Positions 43,807 to 52,586 of a DNA stretch of 64,000 nt are shown here, piece after piece; the stretch's first letter is position 1; every line of letters starts with the position of its first letter. The stretch comes from an uncultured Sphingomonadaceae bacterium (lineage in GTDB: Bacteria; Pseudomonadota; Alphaproteobacteria; Sphingomonadales; Sphingomonadaceae): contig CALKUK010000014.1 of assembly GCA_937996655.1 (NCBI GenBank), positions 1 to 64,000 of the forward strand, written 5' to 3'. Under the pieces are notes generated by a model. The model did no database searches and was not told the origin of the DNA. It saw nothing but the letters and a program-made list of their open reading frames with translations. Made by a program: the position numbers and the translations under genes.

Positions 43807-44468
43807 TGCGGTTTGACGGGATCATCTTCGATTTTGACGGCGTACTCATCGAAAGTGAGCATGTCAGCACGCTCCACATTGCGGAGGTGCTGACAGCGCT
43901 TGGCCATCCGACGAGTTATGAGCAAGCGCACGCGCAGTTTGTCGGTGTCGGCGGGCCGGCGTTTCTGGAGGCAATGCGGGACTGGGTGGGCGGAGATATT
44001 CCGCAGGCCTTTCTCGATGCCCGTCAGGCCGAAGATGCCCGCGTGATGGCCGAAGGGCTCGATGCCGTCGACGGCGCGATCCGTTTTGTCGAAACGCTCC
44101 CCCTCGGTTTCCCGCGCGCCATTGCCTCGTCGAGCACAACGCATTGGATCCGCACCCACCTCGCCCATCTCGGCCTGACAGAGGCCTTTGGCGACCACGT
44201 CTATTCAGGCCGCGAACATGTGACACGTGGAAAGCCTGCGCCGGACATTTATCTTCATGCGGCTGCAGCGATCGGCATCGACATCGAACGCGCTGTCATC
44301 CTTGAGGATTCGCCCGTGGGGGCGACCGGTGCTGTGGCCTCTGGCGCGTTCGTCATCGGTTTGGCCGCCGGTCGGCATTGCGCGGATGGGCACGATGCGC
44401 TGCTGCTGGACAAAGGCGTCCATGCGGTCGCGCATAATTTTGACGAGGTGTTGGCGCTGCTCGGCTGA
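43806..44468 (+). CDS. HAD-family phosphatase (beta-phosphoglucomutase-like)
   Basis: 220 residues. Motif I DFDGVLIES carries the nucleophile Asp and acid/base Asp. SSSTTHWIR is motif II, GKPAPDIYLHAAAAIG holds the motif III lysine, and ILEDSPVGATGAVASG is motif IV. The helical cap between motifs I and II is of the phosphoglycolate phosphatase/phosphoglucomutase type. The substrate is not predictable. It is co-transcribed with yggS. Confidence 0.87.
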   Translation: MRFDGIIFDFDGVLIESEHVSTLHIAEVLTALGHPTSYEQAHAQFVGVGGPAFLEAMRDWVGGDIPQAFLDARQAEDARVMAEGLDAVDGAIRFVETLPLGFPRAIASSSTTHWIRTHLAHLGLTEAFGDHVYSGREHVTRGKPAPDIYLHAAAAIGIDIERAVILEDSPVGATGAVASGAFVIGLAAGRHCADGHDALLLDKGVHAVAHNFDEVLALLG

Positions 44469-44485
44469 CAGAAGGACTTGCGCGT

Positions 44486-45541
44486 TTAAAGCGCGTGGCC
44501 GGTCCGGTCGCGCTTGGTGTCCAGATAGCGGGCATTATGCGGATTGGGCGGCAGTTTGTGCGGCACCCGCTCAATCACCGCGACGCCCTCTGCCTCAAGC
44601 CGCGCGACTTTTTCCGGATTGTTGGTGAGAAGACGGATCCGATCCTGCCCGAGCAGGGTGAGCATCCGCGAGGCCACCGAAAAATCCCGCGCATCAATGG
44701 CAAAGCCCAGCCGCGTATTGGCGTCGACCGTGTCGAAGCCCTGATCCTGCAGCGCATAAGCGCGCAGCTTGTTGATGAGGCCAATGCCGCGCCCTTCCTG
44801 ACGCAGATAGAGCAGAATGCCCCAGCCGCTTTCGGCCATCAGGCGCAGCGCTGCATCCAGTTGCGGCCCGCAATCGCATTTCAGGCTGCCGAGCACATCG
44901 CCCGTCAGGCATTCACTGTGCAGGCGCACCAAGGGGGGCTGTCCATTGGGGCTGCCGACCAGCAGGGCCACATGTTCCAAGCCCGCTTCGGGCGTCCGGA
45001 AGGCGACAATCTCACACTGTTCGGCAGCGGCCACGGGCAGCCGTGCGCGCGCGACGATGCGCAGGCGATCAGAGGCTTCGTATCCGTCAATCTCCGCGAT
45101 CGAGACCGGCGTCGCGCTGTCCATCTGGCCTGTCCGCAAAAAGAAGGCAGGCAGCAAACCGGCCTGTCGGGCGAGCGTGAGCGCGGCGCGCGCGGCGTCC
45201 GCCGTCTCGCAATGGATCGCCTCGAACGGCCCCTTCATCGGGGTTGCCAAATCCAGCGCCGGATCGGCGAGCGCGGTCGCTTCGGCCAGACCAAGCCAGC
45301 TGCGCCGCGCGACCAGCACAGGCGCGTCGGGCACGGCGGCGTCAATCTGGTTGGCAAGCTTCAGGGTGAAGGCACGGCCTGCGGAAATCAGGATGTCGGC
45401 CATGCCGTCCGGATCGAAGCTGGACAGCGAGGCGCTGTCGGCGGTCTCGATCGCTAGCAACGTTACCGCGCCGCCAATGCACACCGGCCAGCCGCGCCGG
45501 AGCGCATCAATGGCGCGCGCTGCATTGGCCGCATCGGTCAA
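44486..45541 (-). CDS. ribA: GTP cyclohydrolase II with N-terminal RibB-like domain
   Basis: 351 residues. The C-terminal domain has the zinc cysteines in HSECLTGDVLGSLKCDCGPQL and the catalytic RQEGRGIGL, so it opens GTP for riboflavin synthesis. The N-terminal 150 residues are distantly like dihydroxybutanone-phosphate synthase but lack its acidic active-site motifs. The start is TTG at 45541, supported by CGGAG 7 bases upstream and by overlap with the xth stop (TTGA). Confidence 0.9.
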   Translation of the reverse strand: MTDAANAARAIDALRRGWPVCIGGAVTLLAIETADSASLSSFDPDGMADILISAGRAFTLKLANQIDAAVPDAPVLVARRSWLGLAEATALADPALDLATPMKGPFEAIHCETADAARAALTLARQAGLLPAFFLRTGQMDSATPVSIAEIDGYEASDRLRIVARARLPVAAAEQCEIVAFRTPEAGLEHVALLVGSPNGQPPLVRLHSECLTGDVLGSLKCDCGPQLDAALRLMAESGWGILLYLRQEGRGIGLINKLRAYALQDQGFDTVDANTRLGFAIDARDFSVASRMLTLLGQDRIRLLTNNPEKVARLEAEGVAVIERVPHKLPPNPHNARYLDTKRDRTGHAL

Positions 45542-46332
45542 ATGCGGAACTCCGTGACGAGCGGAATGTGGTCAGACGGCTTTTCCCAGCTGCGGCAGGG
45601 TTCATGCACGCGGTGGGCGATGGCCTGTGCGGCGACATCGGGAGAGGCCCACATGTGATCCAGCCTGCGCCCACGGTCCCCCACGGTGTGGTCCTTCGCG
45701 CGGTAGCTCCACCAAGTGTAGAGCCGTTCGGGTGCGGCGATGAAATGGCGGCCCAGATCCACCCAGCCATGGCTGGCCTGCAGCTTGCTGAGCGTCTCGA
45801 TCTCAATGGGGGTATGGCTGACAACATCGATCAGCTGCTTGTGGCTCCACACATCGGATTCGAGCGGCGCGATGTTGAAATCACCGGTCAGAATGGTCGG
45901 GTCGCGCAAACTTTCCGACCAGCGGATCATCCGGCCCAGAAAGTCGAGCTTCTGGCCGAATTTGGGGTTGACCTCCCGGTCAGGCACGTCGCCGCCGGCG
46001 GGCACATAGACGTTTTCGAGCCGCCAGCCATTGGGCAGGCGCACGCCGACATGGCGCGCCTCGCCATTGTCCTGCCAGTCATGGCGCAGGTCTTCGGCAA
46101 TGGGGATTTTGGAAACGGTCGCGACACCATGGTGCATCGGCTGTCCGTGCAGGACGATGTGCTTATAGCCGAGCCGGTGAAACATCTCGCGCGGGAAGAC
46201 ATCGTCCACCGCTTTTGTTTCCTGAAGGCACAGGATGTCGGGTGCCATCTCCGTCAGGAATTTTTCGACGATTCCCTGCCGGAAACGCACGGAATTGATG
46301 TTCCAGGTCGCGATTGAAAGCGTGTCAGCCAT
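45538..46332 (-). CDS. xth: Exodeoxyribonuclease III family AP endonuclease
   Basis: 264 residues, endonuclease/exonuclease/phosphatase fold. ATWNINSVR, the metal-binding CLQETK, LTGDFNIAP and the C-terminal RLDHMWAS and KPSDHIPLV blocks carry the catalytic Asn, Glu, Asp and His. It cleaves DNA at abasic sites and has 3'-5' exonuclease activity. Its stop overlaps the ribA start. A 14 bp palindrome, GCGCTCTAGAGCGC, sits 4 bases upstream at 46337-46350. Confidence 0.92.
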   Translation of the reverse strand: MADTLSIATWNINSVRFRQGIVEKFLTEMAPDILCLQETKAVDDVFPREMFHRLGYKHIVLHGQPMHHGVATVSKIPIAEDLRHDWQDNGEARHVGVRLPNGWRLENVYVPAGGDVPDREVNPKFGQKLDFLGRMIRWSESLRDPTILTGDFNIAPLESDVWSHKQLIDVVSHTPIEIETLSKLQASHGWVDLGRHFIAAPERLYTWWSYRAKDHTVGDRGRRLDHMWASPDVAAQAIAHRVHEPCRSWEKPSDHIPLVTEFRI

Positions 46333-46389
46333 GAAGGCGCTCTAGAGCGCGAACGCGACCCCGAAAACCCCAATATTGGCCTCGACGCC

Positions 46390-47775
46390 TCAGGCGACGC
46401 GGAGCTGGCCTCCGCCGTCCGAAACATGGCTGCGTGCAACCGACATCCAGATGAAGAATGGCAGCGCTTCATCCGTAAAGCGATAGACCGTGCCGGCCGC
46501 GCCTTTGCTCTGTTCCAGAAGGCCGCCGAGGTCTGCGATGCGTTTCAACTCGGCAAGGACGGCAGCCTCGGTCGTCTTGTCCGACAGATTGGCCTTCACA
46601 TCATCGAGGATGAAGCTGCCGTCCGGCGTAGACGCGCCGCGCGCAATCGCGCCCAGCACGGCCACGTCCTTGGTGCTCAGCAATTCCTTCTTGCGGGTGC
46701 GGGCAATGGGGGAGAGGCGGTTCTCGGCTTCTTCCACAATCTCATCAAGGCCGAGGTTGATGTCGGGAATATCCACATCCATCCGGTTGTCGTTCAGCGC
46801 GTTGATGCCCGCATGGTGGCAGACCAGTCGCGCGAGATAGGGTGAGCCATTGCTGAGCAGATCAATGGTTTCCACGGCGCGCGGGCTGAACTTCACACCG
46901 GCCTCCCGCTCTCCGATATCGATAAGCGCGGCGATCTCCTTGCTGTCGAGGCGCGGCATCGGCAGGCCGACAACGTTGCGGCGGATGGACGGGATATAGC
47001 CGACCAGTTCCTGCAAATTGGCGGACACACCGGCGATCACCAGCTGCACCCGTGCCGCGCGGTCGGACAGGTTCTTGACCAGTTCGGCAATGCTCTGGCG
47101 GAAGGCGGGGTCCTGAATGCGGTCATATTCGTCGAGGATGACGAGAACGCGGGTCCCGGTAATCGTGGCGCAAATATCTCCCAGATGGCGTGCATCAAAA
47201 GTGCCTTCGGGCAGGAGGTCCGCCAGAGATGCGCCGCTTTCCACGTCGCGTCCGGCAGGGTTGGCATTCTTGGTATAGAGCATCGGGATGTCTTTGAGGA
47301 CGCCCCGGAAAATCTCGTCAAAGCGCGATCCTGATCCGCAGGACGCATAGGCGACATGATAGCGTGACTCGCGGGCGATATCGGCGAGGATATGGACGAG
47401 CGATGTCTTGCCGATGCCGCGTTCGCCATAGAGGACAACATGGGCGCGCTGGTCTTCCAGAATGGAAATGAGGCGCACCAGAACGTCAAGCCGCCCGGCA
47501 AAGCGGGCACGGTCTGTCACCGGTTGGGCGGGGGTGAAGACTTCATTGAGGGCCAGGCGCGCGGAGGAAAAGGCGGGTCCGCTGTCCTGCGGACGGTCAA
47601 TCGCCGAGGCGCGGAACGTCGGGAAGGCGGCGTCGCTCCCCTCTCGATTGCGGCGACGATTGATAGAGATCACATCGTCCAGCGCGACAGTACGTTCAAC
47701 TGCATCGCCAAAGTCGCCATCTACGTCTGCAATGCGGCCACGCAGCCTGTTCCAGATGGAGCCGAAGATTCCCAT
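46390..47775 (-). CDS. AAA ATPase of ORC/Cdc6-like type next to the exosortase V locus
   Basis: 461 residues. Walker A is GERGIGKTS (117-125) and Walker B is VLVILDEYDR (about 211-219). An AAA lid follows (SPYLARLVCHHAGINAL), then a winged-helix-like C-terminus (KDVAVLGAIARG, ILDDVKANL, LKRIADLGGLLEQ). The fold resembles STAND/ORC1-type ATPases, and the catalytic residues look intact. No transmembrane segment is obvious, though the N-terminus is basic and aromatic (MGIFGSIWNRLRGR). It lies downstream of the 81-residue membrane protein in the same direction. Exosortase A loci also include a dedicated ATPase, but I do not recognise this as that family. Its role here is unproven. Confidence 0.8.
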   Translation of the reverse strand: MGIFGSIWNRLRGRIADVDGDFGDAVERTVALDDVISINRRRNREGSDAAFPTFRASAIDRPQDSGPAFSSARLALNEVFTPAQPVTDRARFAGRLDVLVRLISILEDQRAHVVLYGERGIGKTSLVHILADIARESRYHVAYASCGSGSRFDEIFRGVLKDIPMLYTKNANPAGRDVESGASLADLLPEGTFDARHLGDICATITGTRVLVILDEYDRIQDPAFRQSIAELVKNLSDRAARVQLVIAGVSANLQELVGYIPSIRRNVVGLPMPRLDSKEIAALIDIGEREAGVKFSPRAVETIDLLSNGSPYLARLVCHHAGINALNDNRMDVDIPDINLGLDEIVEEAENRLSPIARTRKKELLSTKDVAVLGAIARGASTPDGSFILDDVKANLSDKTTEAAVLAELKRIADLGGLLEQSKGAAGTVYRFTDEALPFFIWMSVARSHVSDGGGQLRVA

Positions 47776-47855
47776 GACTTGCCTCTATTTCTATTGATCG
47801 CTGCCGATTAGCGCGCGGCGCCCAACATCAGGATATCGGGCGGGTTAATTAATAT

Positions 47856-48101
47856 TCAGGAACGCCCGGCGAAGGGCTTGAGCACATACCAGCAATAAAC
47901 GAGCACACCGGCGATCATCGCAATCGCCAAGGCGTCATACCCTTTATTGCCAAACTGGTTGGCCACGGCACAGGCGATGGCGGGTGGGAAATAGCTGATC
48001 AGCGAATCCTCAACCTCTGAATCGCCAACGGACCGCTGAAGAAAAAGGACCACGATACCGGCAAAAATGGCAACGGTGATCCAGTCATAAGGCGTCTGCA
48101 T
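47856..48101 (-). CDS. Probable XrtV sorting system accessory protein
   Basis: 81 residues with two membrane helices (WITVAIFAGIVVLFLQRS and ALAIAMIAGVLVYCWYVLKP) around an acidic segment and PPAIACAVANQFGNKGYD. The sequence matches, from memory, a small protein found with exosortase V in sphingomonads. The ATG at 48101 has GGAGCG 9 bases upstream; an ATG five codons earlier overlaps that SD and is less likely. It is divergent from the polysaccharide/exosortase operon with a 246-base spacer, where I find no convincing promoter motif. Confidence 0.72.
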   Translation of the reverse strand: MQTPYDWITVAIFAGIVVLFLQRSVGDSEVEDSLISYFPPAIACAVANQFGNKGYDALAIAMIAGVLVYCWYVLKPFAGRS

Positions 48102-48347
48102 TGAAATTCGCTCCATTGCCCAGACAATGGAGTGCCCCCATTTGTCCGTTTCGTTTCATTTGGCCGCCGTCATCATAAGGCGAACAGGCGCGGCATTGCA
48201 GGTTAAACATTGTTCATGAAGCCCGATTATCCGCCGCATTTTGGGCGGTTACTGTCGCATGAGGCCCCGTGATTCCATTGCCTTGCAACCAATATGGCGA
48301 TAATCCCCACCCCCTTGGCCATGGGCCGACCAGGGAGACTCAAAATC

Positions 48348-49628
48348 ATGATCAGTCGCATCTCTCGCTACGGGCGAACGTTGGCAGGCCAGAGCGCAGG
48401 CTTGGCTGCCGCGCGCACCGGCGTTGCCATTCTGGTGACCGTCCTTGCCGGACAGGCGCGCGCCCAAGGTACAGCCGATGCCCGGGATGAGCGGCAGATG
48501 GACGTCGGTTTTGATGTGTCGGGCGTGTATGACAGCGATGTGCTGCGCGGCGATACGATCCGCACGGTGCGCCCCACGGCCACCAATGATGATTTTCTGA
48601 TTTCCCCACGCGTCACGGCCAATATTGTGGCGCCTATCGGCCGGCAGACCGCCTTTATCGATGGTCACCTCGGCTATATTTTTCACCAGAACAACCGGTT
48701 TCTCAACCGCGAATCGATCAATGGAGAAGGCGGTGTCCGCCTGCGAGTCCTGAAGGGATGCGTCACGACAGTCACGGGCCGCTACTCGCAACAGCAGAGC
48801 GAGCTTTTCGACATCATTGACGGGCTTGACCCAACCAATGTCGAAAAGGTCGGCGGGGTCTCAGCCGACATTGCCTGCCAGACGGCGAGTGGGCTTGCCC
48901 CGTCGCTGCGGGCTGGGCGCACAAGAGCAACCAACAGCTCCTTCGTGCGGCAGGCCAATGAATATGTGAGCGACACAGCCTCGGCGTCGCTCGGTTATTC
49001 GCGTCCGCAGCTTGGCACGGTGTCGGTCTATGTTTCGGCGGCGCGGACGCGGTATCCGCAGCGTCTGGCGTTCCTGCCCGGGCTGCCGGCAGATGGGGCC
49101 AATGTCTATTCGGCGGGTTTTGGCTATGAACGGCAGATTGGCACGCGCCTCACGGGCCGGGCCAATATTGGCTATACGCGCGTCAATCCGCGTCTGCCCG
49201 GTACGCCCGATTTCAAGGGCGCCAGCTGGGATGTGGATCTGACCTATGACAGCCGCAACCGGTTCCGCGGGTCGCTCATCTTTGCGCGGTCGGTGGAACA
49301 ATCCAACCTGTTGGGCAACACCTACGGCATCAACACATCGCTCCGCTTCAATGGGGAATATGCCTTTACCGACCGGTTCCGGCTGTCGGCTGGTGCGGCC
49401 TATGTCCGCAGAAAACAGGAACAATCGGCGCTTTTTCAATTACCAAACTTTAACTCGCGGGACCGCACCATCAGCGTTTATTCCAGACTGACGGCGGGCA
49501 ATGTCGGTCCTGTGGGAATCGCCTTCGATGTCAGCCGGGAGCACCGCAAGTCCGTGGTGCCGATTTACAACTACGGGTCCACCCGGTTCGGCGTCACCGC
49601 CACTTTCAGATGGGGGCGCGGCCGGTAG
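48348..49628 (+). CDS. Outer-membrane beta-barrel protein of the polysaccharide export operon
   Basis: 426 residues. A signal sequence (TGVAILVTVLAGQARA) follows a basic N-terminus. The rest is repeated beta-strands (FDVSGVYDSDVLRGDTIR, YSRPQLGTVSVYVSAARTRY, SWDVDLTYDSRNRFRGSL) and ends in aromatic-rich strand sequence (FGVTATFRWGRGR). It fits the outer_membrane_beta-barrel_2-like proteins that open EPS operons, and its position before Wza, Wzz and kinase genes parallels spsF/gelF. SD GGGAG lies 10 bases before the ATG at 48348. It is probably the first gene of the operon. Confidence 0.8.
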   Translation: MISRISRYGRTLAGQSAGLAAARTGVAILVTVLAGQARAQGTADARDERQMDVGFDVSGVYDSDVLRGDTIRTVRPTATNDDFLISPRVTANIVAPIGRQTAFIDGHLGYIFHQNNRFLNRESINGEGGVRLRVLKGCVTTVTGRYSQQQSELFDIIDGLDPTNVEKVGGVSADIACQTASGLAPSLRAGRTRATNSSFVRQANEYVSDTASASLGYSRPQLGTVSVYVSAARTRYPQRLAFLPGLPADGANVYSAGFGYERQIGTRLTGRANIGYTRVNPRLPGTPDFKGASWDVDLTYDSRNRFRGSLIFARSVEQSNLLGNTYGINTSLRFNGEYAFTDRFRLSAGAAYVRRKQEQSALFQLPNFNSRDRTISVYSRLTAGNVGPVGIAFDVSREHRKSVVPIYNYGSTRFGVTATFRWGRGR

Positions 49629-49652
49629 GGCAAAACAGGGGTAAGGTCTGTC

Positions 49653-50525
49653 ATGACGAGTGCGAAGCGTTTCCTCCTGTCGGTTCTGGCGGTCTTCGCC
49701 TTTCCGGCACTCTCAATTGCGCAGACCGCCGCATCGGCAGCGAGTGTGCCAGGGGTCGCCCCCGCCAGCGTGACAGCAGTGCCCGTTGCACCCTCCACTG
49801 CAACGCCCGCACCAACGCCGTCAGCGGACGAAGGCTATGTCATCGGCCCGGAAGACGTCATCGAAGTGAACGTTCTTGGTCAGCCGGAATTTCGCACACA
49901 GGCCCGCGTTGAATCCGATGGGTCTATAGCCCTTCCCTTCCTCGGCAAGCAGCAGGTCAGCGGGCAGACGCCGCTGACACTTGCCGCTGCGGTGACCTCA
50001 CGGTTGAAGGCCGGTGGATATTATACCAATCCCGTGGCGACCGTGACGGTGACCTCCTTTGCCAGCCGCTATGTGATTGTGTTGGGTGAAGTGGCGCAGC
50101 CCGGTCTGCAGCCGGTCAACCGCTCGTATCGCGTGTCGGAAATCATCGCGCGGTCCGGCGGGATCAAGCCCAGCGGCGCGCCGGTCGTTATTGTCCGCCG
50201 CGTCAACGGCCAGGAACTGAAGCTTGACTTCAAAAAGCTCGCCATCGGTTCGGAAGGCGATGATCCGGTCGTCTATCCCGGCGACAAGATCTTTGTTCCA
50301 GAGGCCGAAACCTTCTTCATCTACGGACAGGTCAACGCGCCCGGAACCTTCATCATCCAGGAAGATATGACGGTGCGTAAAGCGCTCGCCCGAGCCGGCG
50401 GCCTGACGGCGCTCGGCAGCGACAAGCGGGTCCAGGTGTTCCGCAACGGGCAGCCGGCCAAGGTGTCACTCGAAAGCAAGGTCGGCTCCGGCGACGTGAT
50501 CGTGGTTGGTGAGCGTCTCTTCTGA
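49653..50525 (+). CDS. Polysaccharide export protein, Wza/GelD type
   Basis: 290 residues. Signal peptide to about ALSIAQ, with no lipobox cysteine, and an Ala/Pro/Thr-rich spacer. The Poly_export domain (YVIGPEDVIEVNVLGQPEF) is followed by a SLBB region (VIVLGEVAQPGLQPV) and a second SLBB (FFIYGQVNAPGTFIIQEDMTVRKALARAGG). It should form the outer-membrane export channel. Being non-lipidated distinguishes it from E. coli Wza. It starts 24 bases after the barrel gene. Confidence 0.88.
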   Translation: MTSAKRFLLSVLAVFAFPALSIAQTAASAASVPGVAPASVTAVPVAPSTATPAPTPSADEGYVIGPEDVIEVNVLGQPEFRTQARVESDGSIALPFLGKQQVSGQTPLTLAAAVTSRLKAGGYYTNPVATVTVTSFASRYVIVLGEVAQPGLQPVNRSYRVSEIIARSGGIKPSGAPVVIVRRVNGQELKLDFKKLAIGSEGDDPVVYPGDKIFVPEAETFFIYGQVNAPGTFIIQEDMTVRKALARAGGLTALGSDKRVQVFRNGQPAKVSLESKVGSGDVIVVGERLF

Positions 50526-50553
50526 CGCGCCGATAGAACAGGGATATTGAACT

Positions 50554-51921
50554 ATGAGCCTCATCCAGTTTCTCAGGATGCTTTACGCACGGCGGATGAT
50601 CGTGCTCACGACCCTGCTCAGCTGTCTCATCACGGCCACGCTGACGGCGTTCATCCTGCCGCCCCGCTATGAAGCGCAGGCCCGCCTCATGCTCGATCTG
50701 CTGAAGCCGGATCCCGTGACCGGTCAGGTCATGTCGAACAACTTCATGCGTGCCTACACCGTTACCCAGATCGAAATGATCAAGGGCACGGCGGTTGCCG
50801 GACGCGTTGTTGATCAGCTTGGCTGGGCCAATGATCCGGCGATGCTCGCGCGCTATGAGAAGGAAAATACCGACCCCGGCGCCGATGCGCGCATGTGGCT
50901 CGCCCGGCAGGTCAGCGACAATATCAAGGCAAATGTCCTTGAAGGCAGCAACATCCTCGAGATCGTCTATGACGGCCCGTCGGCTGAGGCGGCCAAGCAG
51001 ATGACGGACCTTATCCGCCAGTCCTACAAGGAAGAAGCGCTTGAAACGAAGCGCAAATCGGCCGGCGAAGACGCGGAATGGTTTCGCCTTCAGGCGGCCA
51101 AGGCCAAGAAGGCGCTGGAAATCGCGGAAACCGAGCGGACAGCCTATGCCAAGGCCAACAACATTGTTCTCCAACCCGGCAATGTCGATCTTGAAAGCGC
51201 GAAGCTGGCCACGTTGAGCCAGCAGAGTGCCGCCGCTGTCGCCGCCCCCTCGATTGTCGGCGGGGCTGGGATCAACCCGGCTCAGGCGCAGCTGGAAACG
51301 ATCAACCAGCAACTGGCGCAGGCTGCCGCAACGCTCGGTCCCAACCATCCGACCTATCAGGCGCTGCTTCGCCAGAAACAGCTTTATGAGTCCTTTGCCG
51401 CGAAGTCCGGTGGCCCGTCGGCCGTCGGCGGCGGGGCGGCTGCCATCGAAAGCGCGTTTGAACGCCAGCGCGCCCGCGTTGTCGGTGACCGCGACAAGAT
51501 CGACCAGCTCCAGCGCCTGGAAAATGAAGTGGCTTTGAAGCGGGATCAGTATCTGAAGTCCGCACAGCGTTTTGGCGATCTCCGGCTCGAAGCGGATACG
51601 ACCAACGCGCAGATCACTGATCTCGGTCCGACGACAGGGTCAACCAAGCCGTCCTTTCCAAACCGTCCGCTCATCATCGGATCGGCCCTTGCCTCGGGCC
51701 TTGGGCTAGGCATTCTGCTGGCGCTGCTGGTGGAACTGCTCAACCGCCGTGTCCGCAGTGAAGATGATCTGGCAGGCGCAGCCTCGGCCCCCGTTTTTGC
51801 CACAGTGGGCGCCAACACGCGCAACTGGTTCATGCGCCGCGTCGTCGATTTTCTGGAAGGCCGACGCAAAGACAAGGACCCCGGCGCTGCCGGAGACTAT
51901 TCACCGGAGGCTGCAGAATGA
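50554..51921 (+). CDS. Chain-length determinant (Wzz/GumC, PCP family)
   Basis: 455 residues. It has an N-terminal Wzz domain with a transmembrane helix (VLTTLLSCLITATLTAFIL) and PPRYEAQARL, a long coiled-coil periplasmic region (KTKRKSAGEDAEWFRLQAAK-like helices up to about residue 340), then a second helix (IIGSALASGLGLGILLALL). The tail is cytoplasmic. It sets polymer length and links the inner-membrane kinase to the export channel. Its stop overlaps the next gene (ATGA). Confidence 0.88.
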   Translation: MSLIQFLRMLYARRMIVLTTLLSCLITATLTAFILPPRYEAQARLMLDLLKPDPVTGQVMSNNFMRAYTVTQIEMIKGTAVAGRVVDQLGWANDPAMLARYEKENTDPGADARMWLARQVSDNIKANVLEGSNILEIVYDGPSAEAAKQMTDLIRQSYKEEALETKRKSAGEDAEWFRLQAAKAKKALEIAETERTAYAKANNIVLQPGNVDLESAKLATLSQQSAAAVAAPSIVGGAGINPAQAQLETINQQLAQAAATLGPNHPTYQALLRQKQLYESFAAKSGGPSAVGGGAAAIESAFERQRARVVGDRDKIDQLQRLENEVALKRDQYLKSAQRFGDLRLEADTTNAQITDLGPTTGSTKPSFPNRPLIIGSALASGLGLGILLALLVELLNRRVRSEDDLAGAASAPVFATVGANTRNWFMRRVVDFLEGRRKDKDPGAAGDYSPEAAE

Positions 51922-52586
51922 ACGACACCGCAACTCTAGAACCCGAGGTTCTTTCGCGCCGCACCTCTGCCTTGCTGGTGGTGGATCCCTCCAGCATGCA
52001 GGCAGAGGCCCTGCGGGGCCTGCGCACCCGCGTGATTGCACAGCATGTCCGGGAAGGCCGCCGCGCATTGGCCATCTGCACAGCCAGTGACGGCTCCGGC
52101 TGCACCTTCGTTGCGACCAACCTTGCCATTGCCATGGCACAGATCGGTGTGAAGACGGTGCTCGTCGATACCGACCTTCGCGGCGGTACGGTCGGGCAGG
52201 TGTTTGATTGCCCGGCGGATCGTCCGGGGCTGGGCGCGTTTCTGTCAAACGACAAGGTGCGTTACGGGGATATCGTCGAAAGTGACGTTATTCCCGATCT
52301 GTCGATTATTCCTGCCGGGCCGCCGCAGGACAATGCGCAGGAATTGTTATCCTCGGCCCGCTTTGCCGCCTTTGTCGGGCAGCTTCTGCGCGAATATGAT
52401 CTGGCGATTTTCGATACGACGCCGTCCAACACCTGCACCGATGCGCAGCGCGTGGCGACGGTGGTCGGCTACAGCCTGATCGTCGCCCATAAGGACGAAA
52501 CCTACTTTAACGACGTCAAGGCCCTGGCTGATCTTCTCCGTGCGGATAAGTCGGTCATCGTTGGCACCGTCCTCAACGATTTTTGA
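51918..52586 (+). CDS. CpsD/CapB-like protein with degenerate P-loop
   Basis: 222 residues of the ParA/BY-kinase fold, separate from the Wzz-type protein. The Walker A segment reads SDGSGCTFVATNLA, so the invariant lysine is Cys62. Walker A' (TVLVDTDLRGG) and Walker B (LAIFDTTPSN) are present. The C-terminus (VGTVLNDF) has no tyrosine cluster. Tyrosine kinase activity is therefore doubtful; a structural or regulatory role with the chain-length protein is more likely. It overlaps the exosortase gene (TGATG). Confidence 0.85.
   Translation: MNDTATLEPEVLSRRTSALLVVDPSSMQAEALRGLRTRVIAQHVREGRRALAICTASDGSGCTFVATNLAIAMAQIGVKTVLVDTDLRGGTVGQVFDCPADRPGLGAFLSNDKVRYGDIVESDVIPDLSIIPAGPPQDNAQELLSSARFAAFVGQLLREYDLAIFDTTPSNTCTDAQRVATVVGYSLIVAHKDETYFNDVKALADLLRADKSVIVGTVLNDF

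Noticed and set aside
46337..46350. 14 bp palindrome GCGCTCTAGAGCGC upstream of xth
   Set aside because: A single short GC-rich dyad with no second copy seen. It is too weak to call an operator.
48187..48199. GG...GC pattern like a sigma-54 promoter upstream of the EPS operon
   Set aside because: The spacing between GG and GC is 9 bases, not the required 10. A similar GG-N9-GC at 57012-57024 has the same defect.
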